The notes: generated by a model from the letters alone, not told the origin. A DNA stretch of 64,000 nucleotides from an uncultured Collinsella sp. (GCA_905197665.1 CAJJZP010000005.1:62001-126000), one strand, 5' to 3'. Shown: positions 1 through 8,605, counted from the stretch's first letter. Numbers and translations: made by a program.

Positions 1-1760
1 CAAACCGCAACGCCGCCACCGTAGCCACCGGCCTCATTGCTGCTTATATAGGAGTTATAGACAAATAGCCTACCAGCATTAGACGCGACCTTAGAATCGC
101 CCTGGACGAAGATGCCGCCTCCACCCCAGTCAAAGCGAGACATGCAGTGGTTATTAGTGATATAGACTGGATTTGAATTTGACGCTCCTTTTATCATCGC
201 GTCAACCATCTGGCCCACGCGAATGCCGGCACCCTCAGAGCGAAAACTCACGTTAGAGGCAATAGTTCCCCCCGTAATGTTGAGCCATGCCATTGTCTTG
301 CGCGAGCTCGCCCCTTGGTGTTCGATGTCGGTCACATAGACGCCGCCGCCGGCTTCCTCAGAATAGTTGCCCGTGATCTGGCCGCCCGAAATGGTGACAT
401 GAGTACCGTTTTTAGCGGCAAGTCCAGCACCGCCATGATCGCCATTACCATCGTTACCACAGTAATTGGCATATTTATTGTTAGTAATGTAGCCACCAGA
501 AACAGTAACGCTGCCGCCTTCGGCCATGATGCCGCCGCCGAAACCAACACCAGTAGCAAGCGTGCTGTTGCCGGAGATTACGCCATTAGTTATGTTGACC
601 GTGGAGTCTTTAGCATACACACCACCGCCACTAGGAGCACTGTTGCCGGCAATTACGCCACCGGAAACCTCGAGGGTCGAATTACCGTGTATTTCAATTC
701 CGCCGCCCGCACCCGAGCCAGAAGCTCCACACACATAGCCGCCGCGCATGTTGACGGTAGAGCCGTTCTCGGCATAGACCAAGCTGCTAACGCTGCTGCC
801 TTGTTTTTGCGTGATCACGCCGCTCACAAGGTTAAACGTGCCACCCTTGCCGTTGTTGTTATACAGATTGATGAGCTTTAGATTTGCGTTGCCGTCGCAC
901 GCCACGATGGCGCCCTTAATATCGACGTTATGTCTGACAAGCGTCTCGATTGTCCCTGTACCACTCGGAGTCGATTTGGTCACGTAGTAGGTAAGATTAG
1001 ACGGAATGCCACCAACGTAATTTAGCTCGACTTTCTTGCCATAATTATTGGGATCCGGCTTCTGCCCCTGATCAGTCAGCTGTTGGACATCGTTGACCGT
1101 CTCAGTCACCGGCGCGGAGTCCTTAATTTCGTCCTTAATTGTAAGTGTTGCGCCGTTAGCAACATCAAATAACGGCTTGTCGGTGTTCAAGCACTTGATC
1201 TTATGACCGTTTAAGTTCAGCGTTATATTGCTGCCGCTCTTCTCAAGTTTGATTTCACCAGCATAGTCAATATCAGCTGTGAGCTCGAAGCGGGCAGTTT
1301 GGTTTTCCCCAACGCCTTGAAGCTTAGCTGACAAATCATCGGCGTTAGTAATGTTAGTAATAGCTGTGGTTGTCTCTTCGCTCTCTGCAGCCTCCTCGGC
1401 TGACGCGACAGCGTTAACATCCATCGCATCATTATCTTCCGCCTGCGACTCGTCCTTGGACTGCTCCTCCGGCCGAGCGTCGTCGTCGCTCGCAGCATCG
1501 TCGCTGTTCTGGTTTTCGGCGTCTGTGCCGGCATCCCCGTTAGTACTGTTGTCTATACCAGTAGACTCACTTGAGGAACCCCCCCCCATCACAGTTTCCT
1601 CGGTAGAAACCGTCTGGGCATCGTTGGCAATGGCCTGCGAGATCGGGGGCATGACGAGCGACAGTACCAGGCTCAAAACGGAGGCTCCGCACAAAACGCC
1701 TGCCAGTACACGGCGCGTCGCTTTATTACTCTGCTTAGATTTGTCCGAATTCGCTTTCAT
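1..1760 (-). CDS. Secreted right-handed beta-helix surface protein (N-terminal part, runs off left edge)
   Basis: The gene begins at ATG 1760 after a strong GGGGAGGAG ribosome site and stays open to the window edge, about 586 codons. Residues 1-45 form a signal peptide with a basic start (KATRR), a hydrophobic core and an Ala-Ile-Ala cleavage site. Next comes an acidic Asp/Glu/Ser-rich linker of about 90 residues. From roughly residue 200 there are repeats of the type 'SGG-x-I-x-x-N-x(n)-GGG(V/I)-x-(A/V)', such as VSGGVIAGNSAPSGGGVYA, typical of parallel beta-helix (PbH1) proteins and adhesins. A run of nine G (1579-1587) encodes Met-Gly-Gly-Gly just after the signal peptide, in frame here. 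The cell-wall anchor is not visible because the C-terminus is missing. It is probably an adhesin or carbohydrate-binding surface protein; the substrate is unknown. Confidence 0.8.
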   Translation of the reverse strand, partial: MKANSDKSKQSNKATRRVLAGVLCGASVLSLVLSLVMPPISQAIANDAQTVSTEETVMGGGSSSESTGIDNSTNGDAGTDAENQNSDDAASDDDARPEEQSKDESQAEDNDAMDVNAVASAEEAAESEETTTAITNITNADDLSAKLQGVGENQTARFELTADIDYAGEIKLEKSGSNITLNLNGHKIKCLNTDKPLFDVANGATLTIKDEIKDSAPVTETVNDVQQLTDQGQKPDPNNYGKKVELNYVGGIPSNLTYYVTKSTPSGTGTIETLVRHNVDIKGAIVACDGNANLKLINLYNNNGKGGTFNLVSGVITQKQGSSVSSLVYAENGSTVNMRGGYVCGASGSGAGGGIEIHGNSTLEVSGGVIAGNSAPSGGGVYAKDSTVNITNGVISGNSTLATGVGFGGGIMAEGGSVTVSGGYITNNKYANYCGNDGNGDHGGAGLAAKNGTHVTISGGQITGNYSEEAGGGVYVTDIEHQGASSRKTMAWLNITGGTIASNVSFRSEGAGIRVGQMVDAMIKGASNSNPVYITNNHCMSRFDWGGGGIFVQGDSKVASNAGRLFVYNSYISSNEAGGYGGGVAV

Positions 1761-1849
1761 CGATGTCTCCTCCCCAAGAGACCGCGATCTTGCTCTTTCC
1801 CTATCAAACGTATCTGCGCAATCTGTAATTGCGCTCGCTAAGTGATGCA

Positions 1850-1855
1850 ATTATA
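1850..1855 (-). promoter_or_regulatory. Candidate -10 box of the surface-protein gene
   Basis: A perfect TATAAT lies on the minus strand about 90 bases upstream of the start codon at 1760. No good -35 hexamer lies 16-18 bases further upstream, so the assignment is tentative. Confidence 0.3.
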
Positions 1856-2047
1856 ACGATTGTTTAAACATCTGAGCAGCAAAACCGACATTTTTGTGCA
1901 AGTTCTTAATTCTCTTGACAATTGTTTAGATTTGCCTTCGTTTATTCGCTATAAAATATCTGTTTCTACTGGTAATTAAGTTAGTTATCAGTTTTTTAAT
2001 AGCATTTTATTTATTTGCACAACCTTTTGCTCAAGAGCAAACATCCT

Positions 2048-2077
2048 GTGAACGGTCGAAAATCGACCGTGAACGGT
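2048..2077. promoter_or_regulatory. Palindrome with flanking direct repeats, possible operator
   Basis: GTGAACGGT occurs twice (2048-2056 and 2069-2077). Between and overlapping them is a perfect 7-bp inverted repeat, CGGTCGA-AAA-TCGACCG (2053-2069). The arrangement resembles a protein-binding site upstream of the surface-protein gene. No regulator can be named. Confidence 0.35.
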
Positions 2078-2264
2078 AGATTATTAACCGGAAGGAATAT
2101 CCTACCAAACTGATGAGAATATCTTTAACCCACCGGTGGTTAGAGGCATGATGTTCAGACAACTATATTTGAATTATCGCGCAGATTTTAGGCATCAATT
2201 CGCCCAAATCGCCTGAGGCCACCACAAAGGCGCCTGTCCCCATTGCGGGGGTTCTCCCCCGGCG

Positions 2265-3086
2265 CTACAGCAGATGTTCCTCGACAAAGATCGCAATGCC
2301 GTCTTCGTCGTTGCTGACGGTTACAAAATCGGCGGCGGCGCGGGTGGCGGCGCTGCCGTTTGCCATGGCCACGCCAACGCCGGCGTCAGCCACCATGCAG
2401 GTGTCGTTGTCCGCATCGCCAAACACGCAGATGTTCTGGAGCTCCATGTCGTTGAGCTCCGCCACGCGCCCAAGGCCGCGCGTCTTGGACACGCGCGGAT
2501 CCATGAACTCGTAGAGCCGCTGCGTGGTTTGCAGAGCCGCCGCCTTAACAGTGTTATCGGCAAACGTCGACGCCCGCTCAATCACCCGCGGCATTACCTC
2601 GGGCGCCATGGTAAACATCACCTTGGGCTGCGGCTCGCGCAAGAACTCGGCAAAATCGACCACCTGGTAGGGCACGCCGTCGACGCGCGACAGGTGCTCG
2701 ACGCACGCGTTGCTCTCGGGCACGTAGAACACGCCGTCTCGGGGGCAGACGGGCGTTGCCGGCAGGCCCGCCATGTGCTTGCAGATGCGTGCGATGGTCT
2801 CGCCCGGCAGCGGATAGCTCAGCTCGTTGATGTCGTGCGCGCGGTCGATGACCTCGGCGCCACCGCAGCCCACGAGCACGTCCACCAGGCCTTCGATGCC
2901 CCAGAGCTCGTACATGGCCTCGGTCGCGTGGGCGTCGCGCCCGGTGCACAGGCCAAAGAGCACGCCGCGCTCGCGCAGGGCGCGGATCGCCGCCACGGTG
3001 CGCGGGGACACCGTGTGCTGGCTCGTGAGCAGCGTGCCGTCGATATCGCAGAACACGGCTTTGATATGGCTGAAGGTGGTGTCCAT
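2265..3086 (-). CDS. HAD-superfamily Cof-type phosphatase
   Basis: A 273-residue protein of the Cof/YbiV class (HAD subfamily IIB), cytosolic phosphatases acting on sugar phosphates, flavin or other small phosphates. Motif I is FCDIDGTLL with the nucleophile Asp14 and general acid Asp16; motif II is the Thr in LCTGRD; the C-terminal motif is GDADNDTCM near residue 215. The C2-type cap lies between motifs II and III. I place the start at ATG 3086, which has AGAAAGG upstream and gives the family's usual length; the frame stays open upstream but that sequence is repeat-derived and has no family similarity. The substrate cannot be predicted. Confidence 0.85.
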   Translation of the reverse strand: MDTTFSHIKAVFCDIDGTLLTSQHTVSPRTVAAIRALRERGVLFGLCTGRDAHATEAMYELWGIEGLVDVLVGCGGAEVIDRAHDINELSYPLPGETIARICKHMAGLPATPVCPRDGVFYVPESNACVEHLSRVDGVPYQVVDFAEFLREPQPKVMFTMAPEVMPRVIERASTFADNTVKAAALQTTQRLYEFMDPRVSKTRGLGRVAELNDMELQNICVFGDADNDTCMVADAGVGVAMANGSAATRAAADFVTVSNDEDGIAIFVEEHLL

Positions 3087-3181
3087 GGGGGCCTTTCTGG
3101 GTTGTGCGGCGGTGCTGGATGAGGTCAGAAATGGTGTACATGGTATACCAAGGCGCAGGCGCGGCCTGTCAAAGCAAAAAC

Positions 3182-3212
3182 CACCACAAAGGCGCCTGGC
3201 CCCTTTGTGGTG
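3182..3212. repeat. Dispersed CACCACAAAGG hairpin, copy 2
   Basis: Perfect 11-bp arms CACCACAAAGG (3182-3192) and CCTTTGTGGTG (3202-3212) around the loop CGCCTGGCC. Related copies lie at 2218-2251 (right arm diverged), 4752-4784 (12-bp arms) and 32189-32215. All have a GCCTGxCCCC-like loop. Confidence 0.75.
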
Positions 3213-3231
3213 ATCGCGGCGTCTACGGGCC

Positions 3232-3296
3232 AAACCATCACAACATTCGACGTTTTTCGGCAAAATCGCGATTTTTACCGAATGTTGTGATGGTTT
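3232..3296. repeat. Long intergenic palindrome, copy 1
   Basis: Perfect 18-bp arms, AAACCATCACAACATTCG (3232-3249) and its complement (3279-3296), around a 29-base AT-rich centre. It begins directly after the stop codon of the MFS gene, so it could end that transcript. Near-identical arms occur at 7467-7527 and 8708-8770. Confidence 0.85.
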
Positions 3297-3297
3297 C

Positions 3298-4578
3298 TTA
3301 CTGCTTTACGGCACGTTCCAAGTGATTGCGTCCAAACAGCAGCAGTGCCGCGGGAACCGCCGTCACGACCATGCCTGCCCCCACGAGCGTCCGTTGTACG
3401 CCAAATGTTGCCGCCAGCCACGGTGCAACCGCCAGAGGGGCCACGCCGGCGAACATATTGCCAAAGCCCATGACCGAGTTCACACGGCCGAGTTGCTCGA
3501 GCGGAGCCGTCGTCTGCACAATGGTGTTGTGGAGCGGGTTGACGACACCCCAAGCTATACCCAGGGCGATCTGGCCGACAAGGGCCACGCCCACGTACGG
3601 TGTCCCCACATAGAGCAGACTTCCCAGGCCCACGGACATAAGCGCCACGAGCAGCGTTTTAAGGTTGACCAGGTGCGGCGGCAAGCGGAGCGCGAGCACG
3701 GCACCCAGCACCGCGCCGACACCGCAGGCAGACGAGAGCCAGCCCATCCACTCAACGCCAACGTGCAGAACATCGCGATAGAAAAACGACTCGAGCGGAT
3801 CGAAGGCACCGTAGCCAAAGTTCGAGAGGAAGATGATGCAAAACAGCAGGGCGAGAACGCTGTTGGTGAAGACTGTCTTGATGCTGGCTGCGAAGGTGGC
3901 GCGGGAGGATGCGCTGGGGTTGGAGCTTTGTCCCGCACGCTCCCCTTCCTCTGCCGAATCGGCATCCGCATGCCCGGCGACATGGCTGGTCTGCGGCCTA
4001 AAGCCCCAACCGGCGACGAGCGCCAGCACGGTAAAGAGCATCATGAGCACAAACACCGCGCGCGACGACGCAGCCGCCGCGACAAAGCCGCCCAGCGTGG
4101 GGCCAACGATGATACTCACGTTTGAAAACATGGCGATGGCGGAGTTGATGTCTTTGAGCTCGACGGGATCGTCGGTGAGGTAGGCCGGATAGGACGTGGC
4201 GATGGGCTGGGCGAATCCCATCACAAAGCCCAGAAACACCGCGCCGAGCAGGACGACGCCGGTCGCGCTACCAAAGGCGATGATTGCCATGCCGGTTGCG
4301 AGCGCGCCGATGATGCTCAGCAAGAAATGACGGCGCGGACCCCAAGCGTCGAGCGCCGCGCCGCCCGCAAAGGATCCCAGGATCACGAAAACGTTCATGA
4401 ACAGGACGGCCAGCGATGTCGCGACGACCGAGGCATCGTCCGCATAGGTAAGCGTTCCGATGACGCCGATAAAATAACTGGTCTGAAAACCGGTGTAGAT
4501 GAGGAAGCGCATTGCCACCAGGCGCTTGGCCTGCACGGACAGCGACGATTGAGGCTTTGAGAAAAGAGAGGCGAGCAT
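3298..4578 (-). CDS. Major facilitator superfamily transporter
   Basis: A 426-residue polytopic membrane protein with about twelve hydrophobic segments in two six-helix halves and a charged cytoplasmic loop near residues 195-215 (ADSAEEGERAG), as in the MFS_1/enterobactin-exporter-like group. The start is ATG 4578 (MLASLFSKPQ), preceded by ACAAGGAG; longer in-frame starts lack a ribosome site. It is probably a proton-driven efflux carrier for drugs or metabolites. No neighbour indicates the substrate. Palindrome copy 1 follows the stop codon directly. Confidence 0.8.
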   Translation of the reverse strand: MLASLFSKPQSSLSVQAKRLVAMRFLIYTGFQTSYFIGVIGTLTYADDASVVATSLAVLFMNVFVILGSFAGGAALDAWGPRRHFLLSIIGALATGMAIIAFGSATGVVLLGAVFLGFVMGFAQPIATSYPAYLTDDPVELKDINSAIAMFSNVSIIVGPTLGGFVAAAASSRAVFVLMMLFTVLALVAGWGFRPQTSHVAGHADADSAEEGERAGQSSNPSASSRATFAASIKTVFTNSVLALLFCIIFLSNFGYGAFDPLESFFYRDVLHVGVEWMGWLSSACGVGAVLGAVLALRLPPHLVNLKTLLVALMSVGLGSLLYVGTPYVGVALVGQIALGIAWGVVNPLHNTIVQTTAPLEQLGRVNSVMGFGNMFAGVAPLAVAPWLAATFGVQRTLVGAGMVVTAVPAALLLFGRNHLERAVKQ

Positions 4579-4751
4579 GGAGACTCCTTGTTTCATACGG
4601 ATGCGGACGGCGGGCATTCGCCACCGTCTGTCAAATCAATCTATCTGCTTGAAACATTAAGGACGCATCAAGCCCCTTCTCTCCGTTTTCGCCCGTCATG
4701 AACTACTTGGTAGATTGTAAGGCATGTCCCAATAATCTACCAAAGCAAAAA

Positions 4752-4784
4752 CCACCACAAAGGTGCCTGACCCCTTTGTGGTGG
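4752..4784. repeat. Dispersed CCACCACAAAGG hairpin, copy 3
   Basis: Perfect 12-bp arms CCACCACAAAGG (4752-4763) and CCTTTGTGGTGG (4773-4784) around the loop TGCCTGACC. Same family as 3182-3212. Confidence 0.75.
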
Positions 4785-4786
4785 AA

Positions 4787-4837
4787 GTGGCGTTTGCCCA
4801 GATAAAACCTGCCAAAACAAACCTGTCCCTTTTTGGC
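4787..4837. repeat. 51-bp dispersed repeat, copy A
   Basis: Matches the reverse complement of 28910-28960 at about 44 of 51 positions by eye, from GTGGCGTTT through CAGATAAAACC to ACCTGTCCCTT and TTGGC. Neither copy is in a recognisable gene. Confidence 0.7.
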
Positions 4838-4858
4838 ATGTTATGGCAACGCAGCGAG

Positions 4859-4956
4859 CCGGTTCCAAGTGCCCCAGGTCGCCCCGAAAGAGGAGCGACG
4901 CGTACTTTGGTACGCGAGCGACGGCTTGAGGGACGAGATGGGGTGCTTGGGGCCGG
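4859..4956 (-). other. Long stem-loop after moaC-mobB, possible structured RNA or terminator
   Basis: The outer arms at 4859-4875 and 4940-4956 pair over 17 positions if G-U pairs are allowed. Inside lies a perfect GCGTAC-TTTG-GTACGC hairpin flanked by two GAGCGAC copies. It starts about 15 bases past the moaC-mobB stop. No T-run follows it, so a simple intrinsic terminator is not certain. Confidence 0.4.
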
Positions 4957-4970
4957 CGCAGCGTCGAGCC

Positions 4971-6272
4971 TTAAAGATGATCTTGGATAAGATCGCAGAT
5001 GGCTCGGGCGTCGTTGATGTTGATGGCTCGGGTCGCAAAGCCGGCGTCGAAGGCCTGACGCGCCAGGGCTTCGTTGCAGGCAAGGGCCAGCGTGTGACCG
5101 TCGACCAGGTCGAGCGAGCTCTTGCCGCGCAGACGGTCGACACCGGAGCGCGCGACGACGATGTTGTCGAAGCCCTCGGTCTTGTAGCCCTCGATGATCA
5201 CCACGTCGACATCGTTGTAGCGCGACAGCAGCTCGCGCGCGGGCATCTCGTCCTCCTCGCGCGTGTCGGCGTACTCCGCCCAGCGCGTGGCGCAAATGAG
5301 CCCCACGTGCTTGGAGCCAGCCTGGTGATGGCGCCACGTATCCTTAGCGGGAACATCGATATCAAAGCCATGGTGTCCATGATGCTTGAGCGAACCCACA
5401 CGCAGGCCGCGGCGCGTGAGCTCGGCGATGACCTTCTCGACGAGCGTGGTCTTGCCCGAGTTTTGGTAGCCGATAAACGCGATCGCGGGGACAGCCGGAG
5501 CGGGAGCTGCGGGCGCGATGGCGGCAGGTGCGCTTGCGGGTGCGTCGCCCGCGGCTCCCACGGCCTCAACAGCAGCGGCCTGACGCTCTGCGCGATCCCA
5601 CACGCCCGAGCGGCCGCCCTCCTTGTGCAGCAGGCGCACGTCGACGATCTCCATGCCGCGATCGACTGCCTTGCACATGTCATAGATCGTAAGGCACGCG
5701 GCACTCGCGCCGGTCAGGGCCTCCATCTCGATACCCGTCTTGCCCGTCACGCCGGCCGTAACCAGTACGTGAAAGCCAACCTGCCCGTCCACGCGCGCCG
5801 GCGCCCAGCCCTCGGGCATGTCTTCGGCCGGCGTCCCCGCCGGAGCGACGGGCGCAATGTCGCACTTGCTCTTGGTAATGAGCAGCGGATGGCACATGGG
5901 GATGATATCGCTCGTGCGCTTGATGGCCATAATGCCCGCCACACGCGCGCAGGCAAGCACGTCGCCCTTTTTGGCGCGGTCCTGCAGCACCATGGTCTGC
6001 GTCTCGGGATGCATGAGAATGGTGCCCTCGGCGATGGCGATGCGATGGGTCTCGGCCTTGTCGGACACGTCGACCATGCGTACCTCGCCCTTGGCGTCCA
6101 CATGCGTCAGCTCGTCACGACGGGCGTCACGGGCGGGCTCGGTGGCAGCACTGGCAGTCGGCTGCACGGACGCGTCGGCGCTGCCAGCATTCGCCGCAGC
6201 CGTGACTTTGTGGGCAGACATCGCGGCCCTGCGAGCGGCCTTGGTGGCATCGGCGTACCTGCTCTTGGCCAT
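4971..6272 (-). CDS. MoaC-MobB fusion: cyclic pyranopterin monophosphate synthase plus molybdopterin-guanine dinucleotide protein B
   Basis: A 433-residue two-domain protein. An Ala-rich N-terminal extension of about 50 residues is followed by MoaC (about 54-225), with TDVSDK-like VDVSDKAETHR, the conserved MCHPL and GKTGIEMEALTGAS; MoaC turns the MoaA product into cyclic pyranopterin monophosphate. After an Ala/Pro-rich linker comes MobB (about 258-433), with P-loop GYQNSGKTT, SLKHHGHHGFDID and VVIIEGYKTEGFDNI, a GTPase that helps attach GMP to molybdopterin. The start is ATG 6272 with GGAGG eight bases upstream, four bases after the moaA stop. It sits in a two-gene operon with moaA. MoaC-MobB joining is uncommon; other Mo-cofactor genes (moaE, moaD, moeA) are not in the window. 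Confidence 0.9.
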   Translation of the reverse strand: MAKSRYADATKAARRAAMSAHKVTAAANAGSADASVQPTASAATEPARDARRDELTHVDAKGEVRMVDVSDKAETHRIAIAEGTILMHPETQTMVLQDRAKKGDVLACARVAGIMAIKRTSDIIPMCHPLLITKSKCDIAPVAPAGTPAEDMPEGWAPARVDGQVGFHVLVTAGVTGKTGIEMEALTGASAACLTIYDMCKAVDRGMEIVDVRLLHKEGGRSGVWDRAERQAAAVEAVGAAGDAPASAPAAIAPAAPAPAVPAIAFIGYQNSGKTTLVEKVIAELTRRGLRVGSLKHHGHHGFDIDVPAKDTWRHHQAGSKHVGLICATRWAEYADTREEDEMPARELLSRYNDVDVVIIEGYKTEGFDNIVVARSGVDRLRGKSSLDLVDGHTLALACNEALARQAFDAGFATRAININDARAICDLIQDHL

Positions 6273-6276
6273 ATGA

Positions 6277-7332
6277 TCATCCTCCGATTTGGGACATAAA
6301 TCGTTGCGTGCCCTCAATTATCGCGTGTTCCTGCGGTTTGTGGGCGACGGCATCGCGCCAAATCGAAAGTACCTGCATATCATCACCACGGCGCAGGGCG
6401 TCGCGCACCGAATACTCGGCATCGCTGAACAGGCACGGACGCACGTTGCCATCGGCCGTCAGGCGCAGACGGTTGCAATTCGCACAAAAATGGTTAGACA
6501 TGGCGCTAATAAAGCCGACCGTTCCCACCGCGCCCGGAAAGTGCCAATAGCGCGCAGGGCCCGCACCGGCAGGAGCGTCGTTGATGTCGAGCGGCTCGAG
6601 CTCGCCCAGACCCACCGCGGCGGCCCCGGCATTGATGCGCGCCCGCAGCTCGTCGCTCGGCACGGTATCGCTCGCATCCCACAGCGCCGGATTGAGCGCG
6701 GGCGCATGCGGGTCCACAGCGCAATGCGAGCTCGTGTGCTCGTCGCCAATAGGCATGTATTCGATAAAGCGCAGGTGAATGGGACGGTCGATAGTCAGAC
6801 GCGCGAGAGCCGCCACATCCTGGTTGAGTCGGCGCACCACAACGCAGTTGACCTTAACGGGCTCAAAGCCCCAAGCCAGCGCCGCGTCGATGCCAGCCAC
6901 GGTCTGCTCGAGTCGACCCAGGCGCGTGATCTTTCCAAAAAGCGTAGGGTCGAGCGTGTCGAGCGAGATGTTGACGCGGTTAAGCCCCGCGTCTTTGAGC
7001 TGCGGCGCCAGCTTGGGCAGCAAGGCGCCGTTGGTGGTAAGCGAGATGTCCTCGATCTGCGGGATCGCGCGGATGTCGCGAATAAGCGGGATGATACGGC
7101 GGCTGACCAGCGGCTCGCCGCCCGTCAGGCGCACGCGGCGAATGCCCTCCCCCGCCACCAAGCGCACAAAGCGGGCAATCTCCTCGGCGCTGAGAAGCTC
7201 ATCGTGTGCGCGGGGTGCCACGCCATCGGCCGGCATGCAGTAAATGCAACGGAAATTGCACTTGTCGGTAACGGCAATGCGCAGGTAGTTGATATCGCGG
7301 CCAAAGCCGTCATGTCGCACGTGCCCGTCCAC
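6277..7332 (-). CDS. moaA: GTP 3',8-cyclase MoaA (radical SAM)
   Basis: A 351-residue radical-SAM enzyme that performs the first step of molybdenum-cofactor synthesis on GTP. The N-terminal 4Fe-4S motif CNFRCIYC (CX3CX2C) binds SAM. The C-terminal cluster motif CANCNRLRLTADGNVRPCLF carries the second cluster. The protein ends in Gly-Gly, which MoaA needs for activity. It starts at GTG 7332 with GGGGAGGG just upstream; no ATG gives a complete N-terminus. Its stop codon is four bases from the moaC-mobB start, and that gene's ribosome site lies inside the end of moaA, which suggests translational coupling. Confidence 0.95.
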   Translation of the reverse strand: MDGHVRHDGFGRDINYLRIAVTDKCNFRCIYCMPADGVAPRAHDELLSAEEIARFVRLVAGEGIRRVRLTGGEPLVSRRIIPLIRDIRAIPQIEDISLTTNGALLPKLAPQLKDAGLNRVNISLDTLDPTLFGKITRLGRLEQTVAGIDAALAWGFEPVKVNCVVVRRLNQDVAALARLTIDRPIHLRFIEYMPIGDEHTSSHCAVDPHAPALNPALWDASDTVPSDELRARINAGAAAVGLGELEPLDINDAPAGAGPARYWHFPGAVGTVGFISAMSNHFCANCNRLRLTADGNVRPCLFSDAEYSVRDALRRGDDMQVLSIWRDAVAHKPQEHAIIEGTQRFMSQIGG

Positions 7333-7466
7333 GCAGCCCTCCCCTCACGCGGCGTTTTATTCTTCGGAAAACATAATACCCCACGGGAGAATCCTGCCGA
7401 CACCCGTACGACAGGACAGGTCGCTTCGAGCAAGACCGGCTTCCCAAGCCCATCCTCAGCACGCAA

Positions 7467-7527
7467 ACCATCACAACATTCGATGCTTTTCCCGATTTTG
7501 GCAAAAAACGTCGAATGTTGTGATGGT
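7467..7527. repeat. Long intergenic palindrome, copy 2
   Basis: Perfect 17-bp arms ACCATCACAACATTCGA (7467-7483) and complement (7511-7527). The centre differs from copy 3 at only one base. It lies about 40 bases beyond the stop of the nuclease-like gene and upstream of moaA. Confidence 0.85.
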
Positions 7528-7567
7528 ACGCCTACCCGCAGCGCCCCGCAGAAGGACCAAAGCGCCC

Positions 7568-8605
7568 CTAAAGACCGCTGTCCCAGTGCCGAATCACGAA
7601 TTCTCGCAGGTCGTTCTGCCGCTTTTGGAACGCTTCGCTTCGGTCGCACTTAAGGCCTATCGCGAGTGCGATGGCGTTCATCGCCCGGTGCAATTGCAGC
7701 TGATGGGCAAACTGAGTCCCGGTGAGGACGATCATCCTAAAGCCCAGCGCGCTCAGCACGGTCATACGCTCCGCATCCGACGCGCTGCGCTGTTTATCAA
7801 GATGGTCCGAGCCGTTGTATTCAATCCCCGTACCGCTCGCAGGCGCATATACGTCGATCTCGAAATACCCGGCCTTTGCGAGATACTTGAACTCATTGGG
7901 AACATCGACCCGATGGTTGAGCTCGATCTTGGCGTATCCCAGCCCGCCCTGGGAACGTTTTGCTACGACCATGATTGCGGTGGCCGTCTCCATGGGCGAC
8001 CGCGCGCCATCGTGCACGCGCTTGAGCACGGCGGCCGCGCGTATAGCCCCCTGACGAGATCGGTTCTCATTGCAATAGGCAATCAAGTCGGCAACGGTAT
8101 ACCTCTGCCCCATCTCAACATAATCGTCTGTCGACAGATGATTCAAATGGTATCGGGCGCAGATTTCGTAGCCATATTCCAGCTGCTCGGGCTCACTCAT
8201 CCACGAACCCGCTTGGACAAAGCACATGGCCTCATCAACCACTAGAAGGCCCTCTGCCACCTCGATAAGATGGCCTGGAGGTACCGGCGCCCCAAACACG
8301 TGGCACCTAAATCCAGCCGGCGTCGAGCGCTCAAAATCAAAGTTGACGAGCGTATCGATATGATCGAGCTCTTCTCGTGGAATACCAAGCGAAACCAGAT
8401 AATCGGTAACGATCCCAACTGCCGTTGAAGCCCTCAGCCCTTTGGCATCGAGTCCCAATTTGGGCAGGCTCGCGGTCGGCTCCGCCTCGTTAGCAAGCGA
8501 GTCCTCATCGTATAGGCTGCTCGCTCGCGAGAGCGGCTCGGACGGGCGCGCCACGTTGTGGTACAGCCAGGCAGTCTTATGGGACAGGACGATCGGCAGG
8601 TCCAT
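7568..8605 (-). CDS. Uncharacterised protein with C-terminal PD-(D/E)XK (DUF559/AbiEi-type) nuclease-like domain
   Basis: A 345-residue protein starting at ATG 8605 behind GGAGGG. The C-terminal third (about 205-325) has the layout of DUF559/Vsr-like nuclease folds: SPMET, then an Asp (YFEIDVY), then GIEYNGSDH, then RSASDAERMTVLSALGFRMIVLTG. Many actinobacterial AbiEi-like proteins share this order. The N-terminal 200 residues are unfamiliar; no helix-turn-helix stands out. The gene stands alone, with no AbiEii partner, and is bracketed by palindrome copies 2 and 3, which are almost identical. It could be a nuclease, a defence-related antitoxin or a cargo gene of a small repeat unit. The function is not established. 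Confidence 0.65.
   Translation of the reverse strand: MDLPIVLSHKTAWLYHNVARPSEPLSRASSLYDEDSLANEAEPTASLPKLGLDAKGLRASTAVGIVTDYLVSLGIPREELDHIDTLVNFDFERSTPAGFRCHVFGAPVPPGHLIEVAEGLLVVDEAMCFVQAGSWMSEPEQLEYGYEICARYHLNHLSTDDYVEMGQRYTVADLIAYCNENRSRQGAIRAAAVLKRVHDGARSPMETATAIMVVAKRSQGGLGYAKIELNHRVDVPNEFKYLAKAGYFEIDVYAPASGTGIEYNGSDHLDKQRSASDAERMTVLSALGFRMIVLTGTQFAHQLQLHRAMNAIALAIGLKCDRSEAFQKRQNDLREFVIRHWDSGL

Larger units (their letters stand above)
1761..2264. other. AT-rich gene-free stretch between surface protein and HAD genes
   Basis: About 500 bases without a convincing gene, clearly more AT-rich than its surroundings. It holds the candidate promoter of the surface-protein gene (1850-1855), a palindrome with flanking direct repeats (2048-2077) and a diverged copy of the dispersed CACCACAAAGG hairpin (2218-2251) just beyond the HAD stop codon. 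Confidence 0.6.
4579..4970. other. Gene-free stretch packed with hairpin repeats
   Basis: Between moaC-mobB and the MFS gene there is no convincing gene. The stretch holds four structures in a row: an inverted repeat TTGGTAGATT/AATCTACCAA (4707-4743), a CCACCACAAAGG hairpin (4752-4784), one copy of a 51-bp dispersed repeat (4787-4837) and a long G-U-tolerant stem-loop (4859-4956). Confidence 0.7.

Noticed and set aside
1579..1587. Suspected frameshift at the G9 tract in the surface-protein gene
   Set aside because: Translation through nine G keeps the signal peptide, the acidic linker and the beta-helix repeats in one frame, so the gene is intact within the window.
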